64,000 bases of DNA, from the NCBI GenBank assembly GCA_035548375.1, contig DASZTG010000078.1, forward strand, positions 1 to 64,000, written 5' to 3'. Both the position numbers and the translations under genes were made by a program. This DNA is from JACQAP01 sp035548375. Its GTDB lineage: Bacteria; Pseudomonadota; Gammaproteobacteria; Burkholderiales; JACQAP01. The notes under the pieces are model-generated. The model searched no databases, was not told the origin of the DNA, and saw only the letters and a program-made list of their open reading frames with translations. Below are positions 35,338 through 44,353 of this stretch, piece by piece. Numbering within the stretch: position 1 is the stretch's first letter; each line of letters begins with the position of its first letter.

Positions 35338-37536
35338 ATGAACATGCAGCGTAGTTTGCGGGGTCGCCTGCTGGTCTGCGCAGTCCTGGTCGCGCTGATG
35401 ACGCCGGCCTCGCCGGCCGACCGCGGGTCCAGCTCGGCGCCGGCGCGCGTGATCACCCCCGATCCGCTGCGCCCGCAGGTTACTGTGATTCCGGCGGCCG
35501 CGACCACCACGAACGGCTCACCCACCCGACGCACGGATCCCGACCTGGTCACCCTGAATTTCATCAACGCCGACATCGAAGGCCTGGTCAAGGTAATGGC
35601 GGAGATCACCGGCAAGAACTTTGTCGTGGACCCGCGCGTCAAGGGCACGGTAACCATCGTTTCCGCCAAGCCCATGCAGCGCACGCTCGTCTACGACGTG
35701 TTTCTGTCGGCATTGCGCCTCCAGGGATTTGCCGCCGTCGAAGACCGCGGCATCGTCAATATCCTGCCCGAATCGGACGCCAAGCTTCACGCGAGCCCGA
35801 CGCGCGCGCCCGGGGAGGCCAACCAGGTCTCCGGCGACAAGATCGAGACGCGGGTATTCACGCTGAAGTACGAATCCGCGGCTCAGCTCCTGCCCGTTTT
35901 GCGCCCGCTGATCGCGCCCAACAATATCATCACGGCCTACCAGAACAACAATACCCTCGTCATCACGGATTACTCGAACAACCTGCAGCGGCTCGCGAAG
36001 ATCATCGAATCTATCGACCAGCCCAACGGCATCGATCCGGTCGTCATCCCGCTGCAATACGCGTCGGCCGTCGACGTTGCACAAACGGTCAACAAGCTGT
36101 TCGCCGAGATGGGGCAGGGGCAGGGCGGGACCGAGCCGATCCAGAGATTCACGGTGGTCGCGGACGCCCGTTCCAACAGCTTGCTGGTGCGCTCCGGGGA
36201 TGCGTCCAAGATCGATCGCCTGCGCAAGTTCGTGGGCATACTCGATTCGCCCACGAGCGCCAGCGGCAACATCCACGTGGTGTATCTGAAGAACGCGGAA
36301 GCCGTGAAGCTTGCGGAAACCCTGCGCGCCATCTACACCGGCGAAAGCACTGCCCCGACCGCGTCGAAGCCGTTGACCACGACAACGCTGGGCCAGAATG
36401 CGACGTCGTCCACCAACAGCCAGACCTCCAGCGGTCCGACCTCGTTCTCGAACAACCAGCAGAGCTCGTCGTCAACCGGCAGCACGTCGGGGATCATCCA
36501 GGCCGATCCTGCGACCAATTCGATCATCATCACCGCGCCCGATGCGATCTATAACAACATGCGAGCCGCGCTGGACAAGCTCGACGTGCGCCGCGCCCAG
36601 GTCTATGTCGAAGCGCTGATCGTCGAAGTCACCGCGAACAAGGCGGCGGAATTCGGCATCCAGTGGCAGAGCTTGAACGGCCTGGGTGGCACCAGCACCC
36701 AGGGATTCGGCGGCACCAATTTCGGCACCACCGGCCAGAATATCATCGGCATTTCACAAAATCCCGGAACGGCCGGGCTGGGGTTGAACGTGGGGGTGGT
36801 GAACGGCCAGGTGACGATTCCCGGGATAGGCACGATCGTCAATCTCGGCGTGCTCGCGCGCGCCCTCGAAACGGATACCAACGCCAACATCCTGTCCACG
36901 CCGACCCTGCTGACCCTGGACAACGAGGAAGCGAAGATCATCATCGGCCAGAACGTGCCCTTCATCACCGGCCAGTACGCCGTTTCAGGCACGGCGACCA
37001 CGCCCACACCTTTCCAGACGGTCGAGCGGCACGACGTCGGCCTGACCTTGCAGATCAAGCCGCAGATTTCCGAGGGTGGCACGGTGCGGTTGCAGATCTA
37101 CCAGGAAGTCTCCAGCATCGACGACAAGGCAAACGCGGCGGGTGTCATCACCAACAAGCGCGCGGTCGAGTCGACCGTGCTGGTCGACAATGGGCAGATC
37201 GTCGTGATCGGCGGATTGATCCAGGACACGGTCAACGATGGCGTGCAGAAGGTGCCCTTGCTTGGCGATATCCCGGGGCTCGGCGCCTTGTTCCGGTACA
37301 AGACCCGCTCGCGCATCAAGACCAACCTGATGATATTCCTGAAGCCCACCCTGGTGCGCAATGCGGAAGACGCCGGCACCTACAGCGGCGAACGCTACGA
37401 CTACATTCGCAGCGAGCAATTGAAGGCAAAGCCGAAGCATGATGCAGTGATACCGGACATGGAATCGCCGACGCTTCCTGAACGGCAGGCGACGCCGCCC
37501 AAGGCGCCTGTCAAGAACGCGAAGCCCGAACCGTGA
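35338..37536 (+). CDS. gspD: Type II secretion secretin GspD
   Basis: The 732-residue precursor begins with a signal peptide (RGRLLVCAVLVALMTPASPA). The N0 domain follows (VTLNFINADIEGLVKVMAEI), then three N-domain repeats; the third is interrupted by a Ser/Thr/Asn-rich linker around residues 345-385. The secretin core contains VPFITGQYAV and QKVPLLGDIPGLGALFRYK. It forms the outer-membrane gate. ATG 35344 is an alternative start. The tail is Pro/Lys-rich. The stop overlaps the gspE start by four bases (GTGA). Confidence 0.95.
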   Translation: MNMQRSLRGRLLVCAVLVALMTPASPADRGSSSAPARVITPDPLRPQVTVIPAAATTTNGSPTRRTDPDLVTLNFINADIEGLVKVMAEITGKNFVVDPRVKGTVTIVSAKPMQRTLVYDVFLSALRLQGFAAVEDRGIVNILPESDAKLHASPTRAPGEANQVSGDKIETRVFTLKYESAAQLLPVLRPLIAPNNIITAYQNNNTLVITDYSNNLQRLAKIIESIDQPNGIDPVVIPLQYASAVDVAQTVNKLFAEMGQGQGGTEPIQRFTVVADARSNSLLVRSGDASKIDRLRKFVGILDSPTSASGNIHVVYLKNAEAVKLAETLRAIYTGESTAPTASKPLTTTTLGQNATSSTNSQTSSGPTSFSNNQQSSSSTGSTSGIIQADPATNSIIITAPDAIYNNMRAALDKLDVRRAQVYVEALIVEVTANKAAEFGIQWQSLNGLGGTSTQGFGGTNFGTTGQNIIGISQNPGTAGLGLNVGVVNGQVTIPGIGTIVNLGVLARALETDTNANILSTPTLLTLDNEEAKIIIGQNVPFITGQYAVSGTATTPTPFQTVERHDVGLTLQIKPQISEGGTVRLQIYQEVSSIDDKANAAGVITNKRAVESTVLVDNGQIVVIGGLIQDTVNDGVQKVPLLGDIPGLGALFRYKTRSRIKTNLMIFLKPTLVRNAEDAGTYSGERYDYIRSEQLKAKPKHDAVIPDMESPTLPERQATPPKAPVKNAKPEP

Positions 37537-39005
37537 GCGCCGCCACCAAGGTTTCGTACGCGTTTGCCAAGGCAAACGGCGTCGTCGTGACCTCGATACG
37601 CGATGGCGTCGCCCAGGTCGCCGTCCGCAAGGGTGCCGCGCCTGCCGCGCTGTCCGAATTGCGGCGCACGCTAGGTGTTCCGCTGCAGGCTCATCGCGTC
37701 GAACCCGCCCAATTCGACGAAGTGATCACGGCTGCATACAACGGCGCCGACGTCGGCGCGGCGGCACTCGCCGACGACCTCGCGCAGGACCAGGACCTGT
37801 CCAGGCTGCTGCAGGAAATCCCGCGCATCGAAGACCTGCTCGAAAGCCAGGATGACGCGCCGGTCATCCGGCTGATTAATGCGCTGTTCACGCAGGCCTT
37901 GCGCAGCGGCGCCTCCGACATCCACATCGAGCCGTTCGAGACGCGTTCCGTGGTGCGCTTGCGCATCGACGGCTCGCTGCGGGACCTGATCGAGCCCGCG
38001 CGTGCGTTGCACAGTGCCATCGTTTCGCGCGTGAAAATCATGGCGCAGCTCGACATCGCCGAGAAACGCCTGCCGCAGGATGGTCGCATCACGTTGCGCA
38101 TCGCCGGCAAGCCCGTCGACGTACGCGTATCGACCATTCCCACCGGCCATGGAGAGCGGGTGGTGCTGCGCTTGCTGGACAAGCAGACCGGCCGGCTGGA
38201 CCTGACCAAGCTGGGCATGGACGACGCAACGCTGGCCCGCATGGACCGCCTGATCCTGGAGCCGCACGGAATCATGCTGGTCACCGGGCCGACCGGCTCA
38301 GGCAAGACCACAACGCTCTATGCCGCGCTGTCACGGCTCGATGCGGCCACCCTGAACATCATGACGGTGGAAGATCCCATCGAGTACGACCTGGACGGCA
38401 TCAGCCAGACGCAGGTCAATTCGCGCATCGAGATGAATTTCGCGCGCGCCCTGCGCACCATCCTGCGCCAGGATCCCGACGTCGTGATGATCGGCGAGAT
38501 CCGCGACCTGGAAACCGCGCAGATCGCGGTGCAGGCGAGCCTGACGGGCCATCTGGTGTTTGCCACCCTGCATACGAACGACGCCGTCAGCGCGGTCACG
38601 CGCCTGGTGGACATGGGCGTGGAGCCTTTCCTGCTCGCCTCGAGCCTGATCGGCGTGGGCGCGCAACGCCTGGTGCGCAAGCTATGCCCGGATTGCCGCA
38701 AGCCTTTTGCCGCGGACGCATCGCAGTTGAAGACGCTCGGCCTGCCTCCCGTCGAAGGAAGCTTCTATTCGGCGCACGGCTGCAATGCCTGCAACGGATC
38801 GGGATATCGCGGCCGCACCGGCATCTACGAGCTGGTGACGGTGGACGAAGACCTGAGGCGCCTGATCCACGACCGCAGTTCAGAGCAAACGCTGCGCGCA
38901 CACGTCGTTTCCCGCGGCATGCGTTCGCTGCGCGACGACGGCATGCGCTGGGCGGCGCAGGGAATCATCAGCCTCGAAGAAGTCGTGCGCGTGACGCGCG
39001 AGTAA
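37533..39005 (+). CDS. gspE: Type II secretion ATPase GspE
   Basis: The start is GTG 37533, coupled to the gspD stop. The 490-residue protein has the N-terminal N1E-like region and Walker A GPTGSGKTTTLYAA (about residues 252-265). The Asp box is NIMTVEDPIEYDLDGISQTQ, Walker B is VVMIGEIRDLETAQIA, and the His box is ASLTGHLVFATLHTNDA. The four-cysteine zinc motif (CPDCRK and HGCNACNGSGYRGRTG) is complete. It powers pseudopilus assembly from the cytoplasm. Confidence 0.96.
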   Translation: MSAATKVSYAFAKANGVVVTSIRDGVAQVAVRKGAAPAALSELRRTLGVPLQAHRVEPAQFDEVITAAYNGADVGAAALADDLAQDQDLSRLLQEIPRIEDLLESQDDAPVIRLINALFTQALRSGASDIHIEPFETRSVVRLRIDGSLRDLIEPARALHSAIVSRVKIMAQLDIAEKRLPQDGRITLRIAGKPVDVRVSTIPTGHGERVVLRLLDKQTGRLDLTKLGMDDATLARMDRLILEPHGIMLVTGPTGSGKTTTLYAALSRLDAATLNIMTVEDPIEYDLDGISQTQVNSRIEMNFARALRTILRQDPDVVMIGEIRDLETAQIAVQASLTGHLVFATLHTNDAVSAVTRLVDMGVEPFLLASSLIGVGAQRLVRKLCPDCRKPFAADASQLKTLGLPPVEGSFYSAHGCNACNGSGYRGRTGIYELVTVDEDLRRLIHDRSSEQTLRAHVVSRGMRSLRDDGMRWAAQGIISLEEVVRVTRE

Positions 39006-39025
39006 GCGGCTCCGCCAGGCCGAAC

Positions 39026-40231
39026 ATGGAAGCCTTCCGCTATCAGGCGCTGGACGCTTCGGGACGCACGGTCTCGGGCGTCATCCAGGCCGACAACGCG
39101 CGCCAGGCGCGCACCCAGCTGCGCGCCCAGGGATTGCTTCCTTCGGTCGTCGACCAGGTGCATGCGCGCGCGCGCGCCCGGCAAAGCTGGGCGCGCGGCA
39201 TCTCGTCGGCCGAACTGAGCCTGCTCACGCGCCAGATGGCCACGCTGCTCGACTCCGGGCTCACCATAGAGCGCGCATTGAATGCGCTGATCGAGTCGTC
39301 GACGGAATCGCAGACCCGCGAAGTGCTGACCGGCGTAAAAGCAGAGGTCACCGCGGGCCTGTCGCTCGCCGGCGCACTGGGCGAGTACGACCGCAGCTTT
39401 CCGGATTTTTATCGGGCGCTCGTGCATGGCGGCGAAGAGTCCGGCGCCTTGCCGACGGTGCTGCAACACCTGGCGGACTACCTGGACGCACGCCACGCGC
39501 TGAAGCAGAAGACCGGCCTCGCGCTGCTGTATCCCCTGCTGGTGACGCTCGTGGCCCTCGCGATCGTGACGGGCCTGCTGGTCTATGTGGTTCCGCAGGT
39601 CGTGCAGGTGTTCCAGCAATCCCGCCAAAGCCTGCCGATGCTCACGCGCGCGCTGATCGTCCTGAGCGACTTCCTGCGCGCGGCGTGGCCGTACTTGCTG
39701 GCGACCGGCATCGCATTGGCCGCGTTGGCGCGCTGGACGCTGCGCAGCGAATCGGCGCAATTCCGATTGCACGCCATGCTGCTGGGCTTGCCGTGGGCGG
39801 GCAAGCTGATACGGGGAATCAATACTTCGCGATTCGCCAGCACGCTTGCAATCCTGGTCGGAGGAGGGGTGCCTTTATTGTCGGCCCTGAAATCCGGGCA
39901 GCGCGTCGTCACCAACCTGGTCATGCGCCGGGCCATCGAGCACTCGATCGAGCGGGTCCGCGAAGGGACGAGCCTTGCGCGATCGCTTGGGGAAACGCGT
40001 GCATTCCCCCCCTTGCTGATCCACCTGGTCGCCAGCGGGGAGATGAGCGGCAAGCTGCAGCACATGCTCAACCGCGCGGCACAACTCGAGAACCAGGCCC
40101 TGGAGCGACGGCTCGCCGTGTTTCTCACATTGCTCGAGCCCGTCATGATCCTGGTGATGGGCGCCGTCGTCCTGCTGATCGTGCTCGCGATCCTGCTGCC
40201 GATCATCCAGATCAACCAGCTCGTTCGCTAG
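39026..40231 (+). CDS. gspF: Type II secretion inner-membrane protein GspF
   Basis: I choose ATG 39026, 20 bases after gspE, giving 401 residues; the frame is open further upstream inside gspE. The opening EAFRYQALDASGRTVSGVI is typical. Two T2SSF repeats (LTRQMATLLDSGLTIERALN; FASTLAILVGGGVPLLSALK) alternate with three membrane helices (LLYPLLVTLVALAIVTGLL near residue 170 and the C-terminal ILVMGAVVLLIVLAILLPI). It is the platform protein that works with GspE. Confidence 0.95.
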   Translation: MEAFRYQALDASGRTVSGVIQADNARQARTQLRAQGLLPSVVDQVHARARARQSWARGISSAELSLLTRQMATLLDSGLTIERALNALIESSTESQTREVLTGVKAEVTAGLSLAGALGEYDRSFPDFYRALVHGGEESGALPTVLQHLADYLDARHALKQKTGLALLYPLLVTLVALAIVTGLLVYVVPQVVQVFQQSRQSLPMLTRALIVLSDFLRAAWPYLLATGIALAALARWTLRSESAQFRLHAMLLGLPWAGKLIRGINTSRFASTLAILVGGGVPLLSALKSGQRVVTNLVMRRAIEHSIERVREGTSLARSLGETRAFPPLLIHLVASGEMSGKLQHMLNRAAQLENQALERRLAVFLTLLEPVMILVMGAVVLLIVLAILLPIIQINQLVR

Positions 40232-40237
40232 TCGGGC

Positions 40238-40265
40238 CATCCGATCCGGCGGGCAGGATGTTTTT
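40238..40265 (+). terminator. Possible weak terminator after gspF
   Basis: A five-base-pair stem, CATCC at 40238-40242 with GGATG at 40256-40260, is followed by TTTTT. The loop is long (13 bases) and GC-rich, so the hairpin is weaker than a normal intrinsic terminator. Its position right after gspF is the main support. Confidence 0.3.
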
Positions 40266-40415
40266 GTGCGACGCCACAAATTGAGCCAATACCTGCCATA
40301 GCGGTAGAAGTTGGTCACGCATCCGCATAATTCATTTACATATTTTCATTTACATCGCGCGCACATTCGGGTACAACTGGCGCGGTACGGATTTTCAACC
40401 CGAGAGGAGGCTCGT

Positions 40416-41117
40416 GTGAACAACCAAGTTTTGAGAGGTCTGGTATTTCTCGCGCTCGTCGGCATCGCGGGAGGCGCAAGCGCGGCATCTCCCTATGACA
40501 AGGCAACCGAAGCAAAAACGCCGTGGTACATCGGAGTGGGGATCGGATATACCAGCGCAAATATTCCGAGCCAGACAATCGATTCGATCAGTTCCCAGCT
40601 CGCCGTGGTCAACGGCGCTTCCAGCACCATCATCGACAAGGACAGGAAGTCGACCGGCCTGAAATTCGCGCTGGGCTACGATTTCAGTCGCTACTACGGG
40701 CTTGAGGCCGGCTACGCTTACCTGGGCGAGACCAAGGCGGACATGGATTTCCGCGCTGGCGCGCCCATCACCACGTCCGTGGGCACGTTCAACATGAAGT
40801 ACAAGATGTCCGCCTATTACCTGGACCTGGTCGGCAATCTGCCGCTGAACAACAAGTGGACCCTTACCGGCCGCGTCGGTGCCGCTTATGGCAAGACCAG
40901 CAGCGATTTCAATGGCCAGCCGACGACCATCACGCTTTCCAGCAACGACAAGTCCGAAGGAAAAGTCCGGGAAAAATTCGGGGCAGGGGTCGTCTACAAC
41001 ATCAATACGTCTTTCGGCGTGAAAGCGGAATGGGAGCATTACAAGCTGCCGGACCCGCTCAGCGACGAGAAATTCAATGTCGACACGGCGATGATATCGG
41101 TGCTGTATCACTTCTGA
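40416..41117 (+). CDS. Outer-membrane beta-barrel protein, opacity/OmpW-like
   Basis: The start is GTG 40416, chosen because AGGAGG ends five bases before it; the frame extends upstream. The 233-residue precursor has a signal peptide (LRGLVFLALVGIAGGASA). It then has beta strands with GVGIGYTSANIP, LKFALGYDFSRYYGLEAGYAYLG and a terminal YHF typical of outer-membrane barrels. It fits the OMP_b-brl porin/opacity superfamily of eight-stranded proteins. The function is unknown; adhesion or small-solute passage are the common roles. It seems to be a single-gene unit before tRNA-Leu. Confidence 0.85.
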   Translation: MNNQVLRGLVFLALVGIAGGASAASPYDKATEAKTPWYIGVGIGYTSANIPSQTIDSISSQLAVVNGASSTIIDKDRKSTGLKFALGYDFSRYYGLEAGYAYLGETKADMDFRAGAPITTSVGTFNMKYKMSAYYLDLVGNLPLNNKWTLTGRVGAAYGKTSSDFNGQPTTITLSSNDKSEGKVREKFGAGVVYNINTSFGVKAEWEHYKLPDPLSDEKFNVDTAMISVLYHF

Positions 41118-41282
41118 TCCGGGCAATTGAAATGCGGCGGGCCTGGGGCCCGTCGCGAACCCGGCTCGCCAGGAGTCTGGCAGGGCCTGCTCGAAGCGCA
41201 AAGGCTGAGCGTCGAAGGGGAAAGTAGTCCCTGGTTTCATCGCTACAGGTACGTCCTCGAACTGCGTACAATTCGCGCTCCT

Positions 41283-41373
41283 GCCCGGATGGTGAAACTG
41301 GTATACACAAGGGACTTAAAATCCCTCGGGCCTTTAAAAGCCCATGCCGGTTCGACCCCGGCTCCGGGCACCA
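41283..41373 (+). tRNA. tRNA-Leu (anticodon UAA)
   Basis: The cloverleaf is complete: acceptor GCCCGGA (41283-41289) pairs with TCCGGGC (41363-41369), with discriminator A and encoded CCA (41371-41373). The anticodon stem AGGGA/TCCCT encloses CTTAAAA, so the anticodon TAA lies at 41317-41319. The long variable arm (GGGC-CTTTAAAA-GCCC) is that of a class II tRNA, and the T arm GCCGG-TTCGACC-CCGGC is perfect. It reads UUA and UUG leucine codons. Confidence 0.96.
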
Positions 41374-41397
41374 CCTTCCTGAGCCACCCCGTTTTTC

Positions 41398-42183
41398 ATG
41401 GAACGTATTAGCTCGCGCCAGAACGCGCATTTCAAGCTGGCGCGCAAGCTGGTGGAGTCTTCGCGCGAGCGATCCAAAGCAGGGCGCGTTGTACTGGACG
41501 GCACGCGACTGATCGGAAGCTATGCGTCGCAATTCGGCCTAGATGAAGTCGAGATCCTGGTCAGCGAGGACGGAAGCCACCAAGAGCAGATCCAGCAGAT
41601 TGCCGCGAGGGCAACGAAGCGAGTCTATGTCTTCGACAATTCCTTGTTCGCGGAAATCAGCAACGTCGAGTCGCCCGAAGGCATCACGGCGATCGCACCG
41701 ATACCCAATGTACCCCCTCGCCGGCCGGATGATTTCCGCATATTGATCGATGGCGTGCAGGACCCCGGCAATCTCGGCGGCCTGCTGCGCACCGCCGCCG
41801 CAGCCGGCGCCACATCAGCGCTGTTGACGAAAGAATGCGCAGATGCCTGGTCGCCGAAGTCGCTCCGCGGCGGCATGGGTGCGCAATTCGTCTTGCCCCT
41901 CCATGAAGATGCGGACGCCCGCTCTGCCTTGGCGGATTTTCGCGGATCAATCATCGCCACCAGCCCCCGCGCAACAAAATCGATCTATGAGATCGACCTC
42001 ACGAATCCGCTGGTGATGATATTCGGCAGCGAGGGCAGGGGACTGACGGGTGAGGTCCAGCAATTGGCCACGGAACTCGTTTACCTGCCGATGGTACAGG
42101 GAATCGAATCGCTGAATGTCGCCGCGGCAGCGGCTGTCTGCTGTTTTGAACGGCTACGGCAAATAACTTCTAAGAAGCGTTAG
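41398..42183 (+). CDS. SpoU/TrmH-family RNA 2'-O-methyltransferase
   Basis: The 261-residue protein has an N-terminal substrate-binding domain (RISSRQNAHFKLARKLVESS, VLDGTRLI) and the SPOUT knot with all three motifs. These are DGVQDPGNLGGLLRTAAAAGA, VMIFGSEGRGL and LPMVQGIESLNVAAAAAV. The Arg and Asn needed for SAM and RNA binding are present. It methylates a ribose in rRNA or tRNA; the target position cannot be told, and RlmB and TsnR-like proteins are the nearest relatives. It starts 25 bases after tRNA-Leu. Confidence 0.9.
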   Translation: MERISSRQNAHFKLARKLVESSRERSKAGRVVLDGTRLIGSYASQFGLDEVEILVSEDGSHQEQIQQIAARATKRVYVFDNSLFAEISNVESPEGITAIAPIPNVPPRRPDDFRILIDGVQDPGNLGGLLRTAAAAGATSALLTKECADAWSPKSLRGGMGAQFVLPLHEDADARSALADFRGSIIATSPRATKSIYEIDLTNPLVMIFGSEGRGLTGEVQQLATELVYLPMVQGIESLNVAAAAAVCCFERLRQITSKKR

Positions 42184-42450
42184 TCGCGTCTCGAAGTCCA
42201 GCACGAACCCGAGAAAAAGAAATACTAGGCGCGCGAAGGCGTGGCGATCCCGCAAAAGCGTATCTGGCTCGGTTCGACTAGCTTTGTCGGTGCGGTCGAG
42301 GAAGCCTACCGCCGCGTGCGTGCCCCCTGGGTCAGAAACGACGGATATGTGGGCCGATGCGAATTTTGGCGTGGTGTGGATCGCGTACATTGGGTAGGCG
42401 TAGACTGTGCTGCCATCGATGGCGCTGTCATAAACGTAAAGGGGAATGCT

Positions 42451-43059
42451 GTGGATTGGCTGCAGGTATATGGAAAAGAACTGGTATCGCTTCTAGTCCC
42501 GGTGATCACGGCAATTATCCGAGTGGCTTTTAGGCCAGCTGTGAAGCTGAATAGCTCAGTGGCTCACAAGTTCACTTTTCTTATTCAGGAGCCGCGATTC
42601 GATCAAGCTGGGGTCAAGCTCGCGGAAACCCAGTCGATGGTCGTGCAATCGACCTTTACACGGAATACCGGCAAGGCGGTGGCGGAAGATTTAGAAATCG
42701 TTTTTAACTGGAAGCCGTTCGCCGTGAACGTGTGGCCTGTTCGGCAATTCACAGAAACGACGCTGGAAGATCGACGATATATTTTGACGTTCCCAACGCT
42801 GGCTCCGCGAGAAACTGTTGGCGTAGAGGCACTGGTTATAAATTCTGAGATGCCGCAGGTAACTCTGATTCGCTGTAGACAAGGGGAAACGAACTGGATT
42901 CGGACGCAGCCTTGGCCGATAGTCCCGTTATGGAAGATTCGTATAGCGCAAGCCTTGATGCTACTGGGACTGGGGTTGCTGGTATATTTTGTCTTGGTGG
43001 TCTTGCAGTATTTGATCGTGGTTACGCCGCTGGTGTCGCGTGTTGGGTCATCGTCGTAG
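42451..43059 (+). CDS. Hypothetical two-helix membrane protein
   Basis: I do not recognise this protein. I start it at GTG 42451, preceded by AAAGGGGAA, giving 202 residues; the open frame runs back to 42241. It has an N-terminal hydrophobic helix (LVSLLVPVITAII) and a middle domain rich in beta strands (QSTFTRNTGKAVAEDLEIVF; RYILTFPTLAPRETVGVEAL). A strong C-terminal helix follows (ALMLLGLGLLVYFVLVVLQ). It resembles small membrane proteins of accessory islands. The DNA is less GC-rich than its neighbours. It lies about 400 bases before the dif site. Confidence 0.55.
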   Translation: MDWLQVYGKELVSLLVPVITAIIRVAFRPAVKLNSSVAHKFTFLIQEPRFDQAGVKLAETQSMVVQSTFTRNTGKAVAEDLEIVFNWKPFAVNVWPVRQFTETTLEDRRYILTFPTLAPRETVGVEALVINSEMPQVTLIRCRQGETNWIRTQPWPIVPLWKIRIAQALMLLGLGLLVYFVLVVLQYLIVVTPLVSRVGSSS

Positions 43060-43081
43060 TTACGTCTGACACGTGTCGTAG

Positions 43082-43336
43082 TTAGAACAATCCTGCAAGC
43101 GCCATGCCGAGTTTGCTCTCCCGGTGCAGTTGCCGCCGATACCAGCCGCATAGCCGGTTGAGGGCCGTCACCTGGCGTTCTAGCTCTGCAACGCCTCGGG
43201 CTTGCCGTTGGGTTTCAGCCTGACTCGCGTACAGGTAGAGAATTGCGCGAATCTCGCCCGGAGCACTCCGTTGCGCCATTCCGGCGCAAATAACTTCTCT
43301 TCGTTGTTGCTCCAGCCGGTCCATTCGCTGCCGCAC
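43082..43336 (-). CDS. Short hypothetical ORF
   Basis: Up to 84 residues from GTG 43336, or 80 from ATG 43324; neither start has a clear ribosome site. The product would be Arg- and Gln-rich and mainly helical (RLEQQRREVICAG, VAELERQVTALNRLCGWYRRQ), possibly a coiled coil. No family is recognisable. It is the only candidate in the 470-base stretch between 43060 and 43530 and may be spurious or a gene remnant. Confidence 0.3.
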   Translation of the reverse strand: MRQRMDRLEQQRREVICAGMAQRSAPGEIRAILYLYASQAETQRQARGVAELERQVTALNRLCGWYRRQLHRESKLGMALAGLF

Positions 43337-43463
43337 AGCACCTCGAGGTCAAGCACTCGCCAGCTCCATATTTGAGAACCCGATTAAGTGGAGTGCAACA
43401 GAAGGGTAGATCCGAAAAGAGCCTTTAAAACCAGGAAAACCTTGCAGTCCTTGCCTCGATATT

Positions 43464-43491
43464 ATTTAACATAATATACATTATGCGCAGT
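43464..43491 (-). other. dif: Chromosomal dif site (XerC/XerD recombination)
   Basis: Read on the minus strand, the 28 bases consist of an XerC arm ACTGCGCATAA, a six-base centre TGTATA and an XerD arm TTATGTTAAAT. This equals the E. coli dif sequence as I remember it, except for the first two bases of the XerC arm. XerCD act here with FtsK to resolve chromosome dimers at the replication terminus. The nearest genes on the left (gspC to the RNA methyltransferase) point toward it on plus and those on the right (tatD to plsX) on minus, as expected where two replichores meet. Confidence 0.93.
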
Positions 43492-43530
43492 ATCGAATTG
43501 TGCTTCGAGCAGGAGCATCCGGCCTTGTTA

Positions 43531-44301
43531 TCAAGCCTTGGCATCCCTGAACAATCTGAAAAAATTGGCGCTGGTGGCTTCCGCGACCTTCTCGATCGAC
43601 GTGCCTTTCAGCTTTGCGATTTCTTCGGCGACGAAGCGCACGTACGCAGGCTGATTCGTCTTGCCGCGATTTGGCACGGGCGCCAGGTATGGTGAATCCG
43701 TTTCGATCAGCATGTTTTCCAGCGGCACTTCGCGCGCAACCTGCTTGAGCTCCAGCGCGTTCTTGAACGTCACGATCCCGGAAAACGAGATCATGAAATT
43801 CAGGTCCATGGCCTGCCGGGCGACCTCGGCGGATTCGGTGAAGCAATGCATGACGCCGCCGAATTCCCCGGCGGATTCCTCGCACATGAGCTTCAGGGTA
43901 TCGGCCGCGGCGTCGCGCGTATGGATGATTAGAGGCTTTCGCACGCGCTTCGCGGCCCGGATATGGTTCCTGAAGCGTTCGCGCTGCCATTCGGTGTCGC
44001 CGTCGACGCGGTAGTAGTCCAGGCCGGTTTCCCCGATCGCGACCACCTTCGGATGGTTCGCCAGTTCTTCCAGCCGTGCCACGTCCGGCTCTTCGCCCAA
44101 ACGATCGTCCGGATGGACGCCCACGGACGCATAGATATTCGGAAAACGCTCCGCGATCCCGATGACCTGCGGCAGGGATTCGAGATTCACCGAAACACAG
44201 AGCGCGTGGGTCACCTGGTTCGCCTGCATGGCCCCCAGCACGGCAGGCAGGTCGGCGCTCAATTCCGGAAAGTTGATGTGGCAGTGCGAATCTACGAACA
44301 C
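43531..44301 (-). CDS. tatD: TatD-family 3'-5' DNase / metal hydrolase
   Basis: The 256-residue protein starts at GTG 44301. The TIM-barrel metal sites are visible: DSHCHIN (His-x-His near residue 6-8), AIGETGLDYY (Glu), PLIIHTRDA (His), GGVMHCFTES (His) and IETDSPYLAPVPNRGK (Asp). TatD enzymes trim DNA or RNA ends and remove D-amino acids from some tRNAs. It ends the mltG-tmk-holB-tatD row and lies closest to the dif site. A PilZ gene, often found between holB and tatD in this class, is absent. Confidence 0.93.
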   Translation of the reverse strand: MFVDSHCHINFPELSADLPAVLGAMQANQVTHALCVSVNLESLPQVIGIAERFPNIYASVGVHPDDRLGEEPDVARLEELANHPKVVAIGETGLDYYRVDGDTEWQRERFRNHIRAAKRVRKPLIIHTRDAAADTLKLMCEESAGEFGGVMHCFTESAEVARQAMDLNFMISFSGIVTFKNALELKQVAREVPLENMLIETDSPYLAPVPNRGKTNQPAYVRFVAEEIAKLKGTSIEKVAEATSANFFRLFRDAKA

Positions 44302-44353
44302 TTTGGTTTATGACTCATCATTGTCGAGACGTTTCGGGGCATTGCTTGGGGCT

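Noticed and set aside
41283..41373. tRNA-Leu as an integration site of a genomic island
   Set aside because: No integrase gene and no direct repeat of the tRNA 3' end was seen in the following 2 kb.
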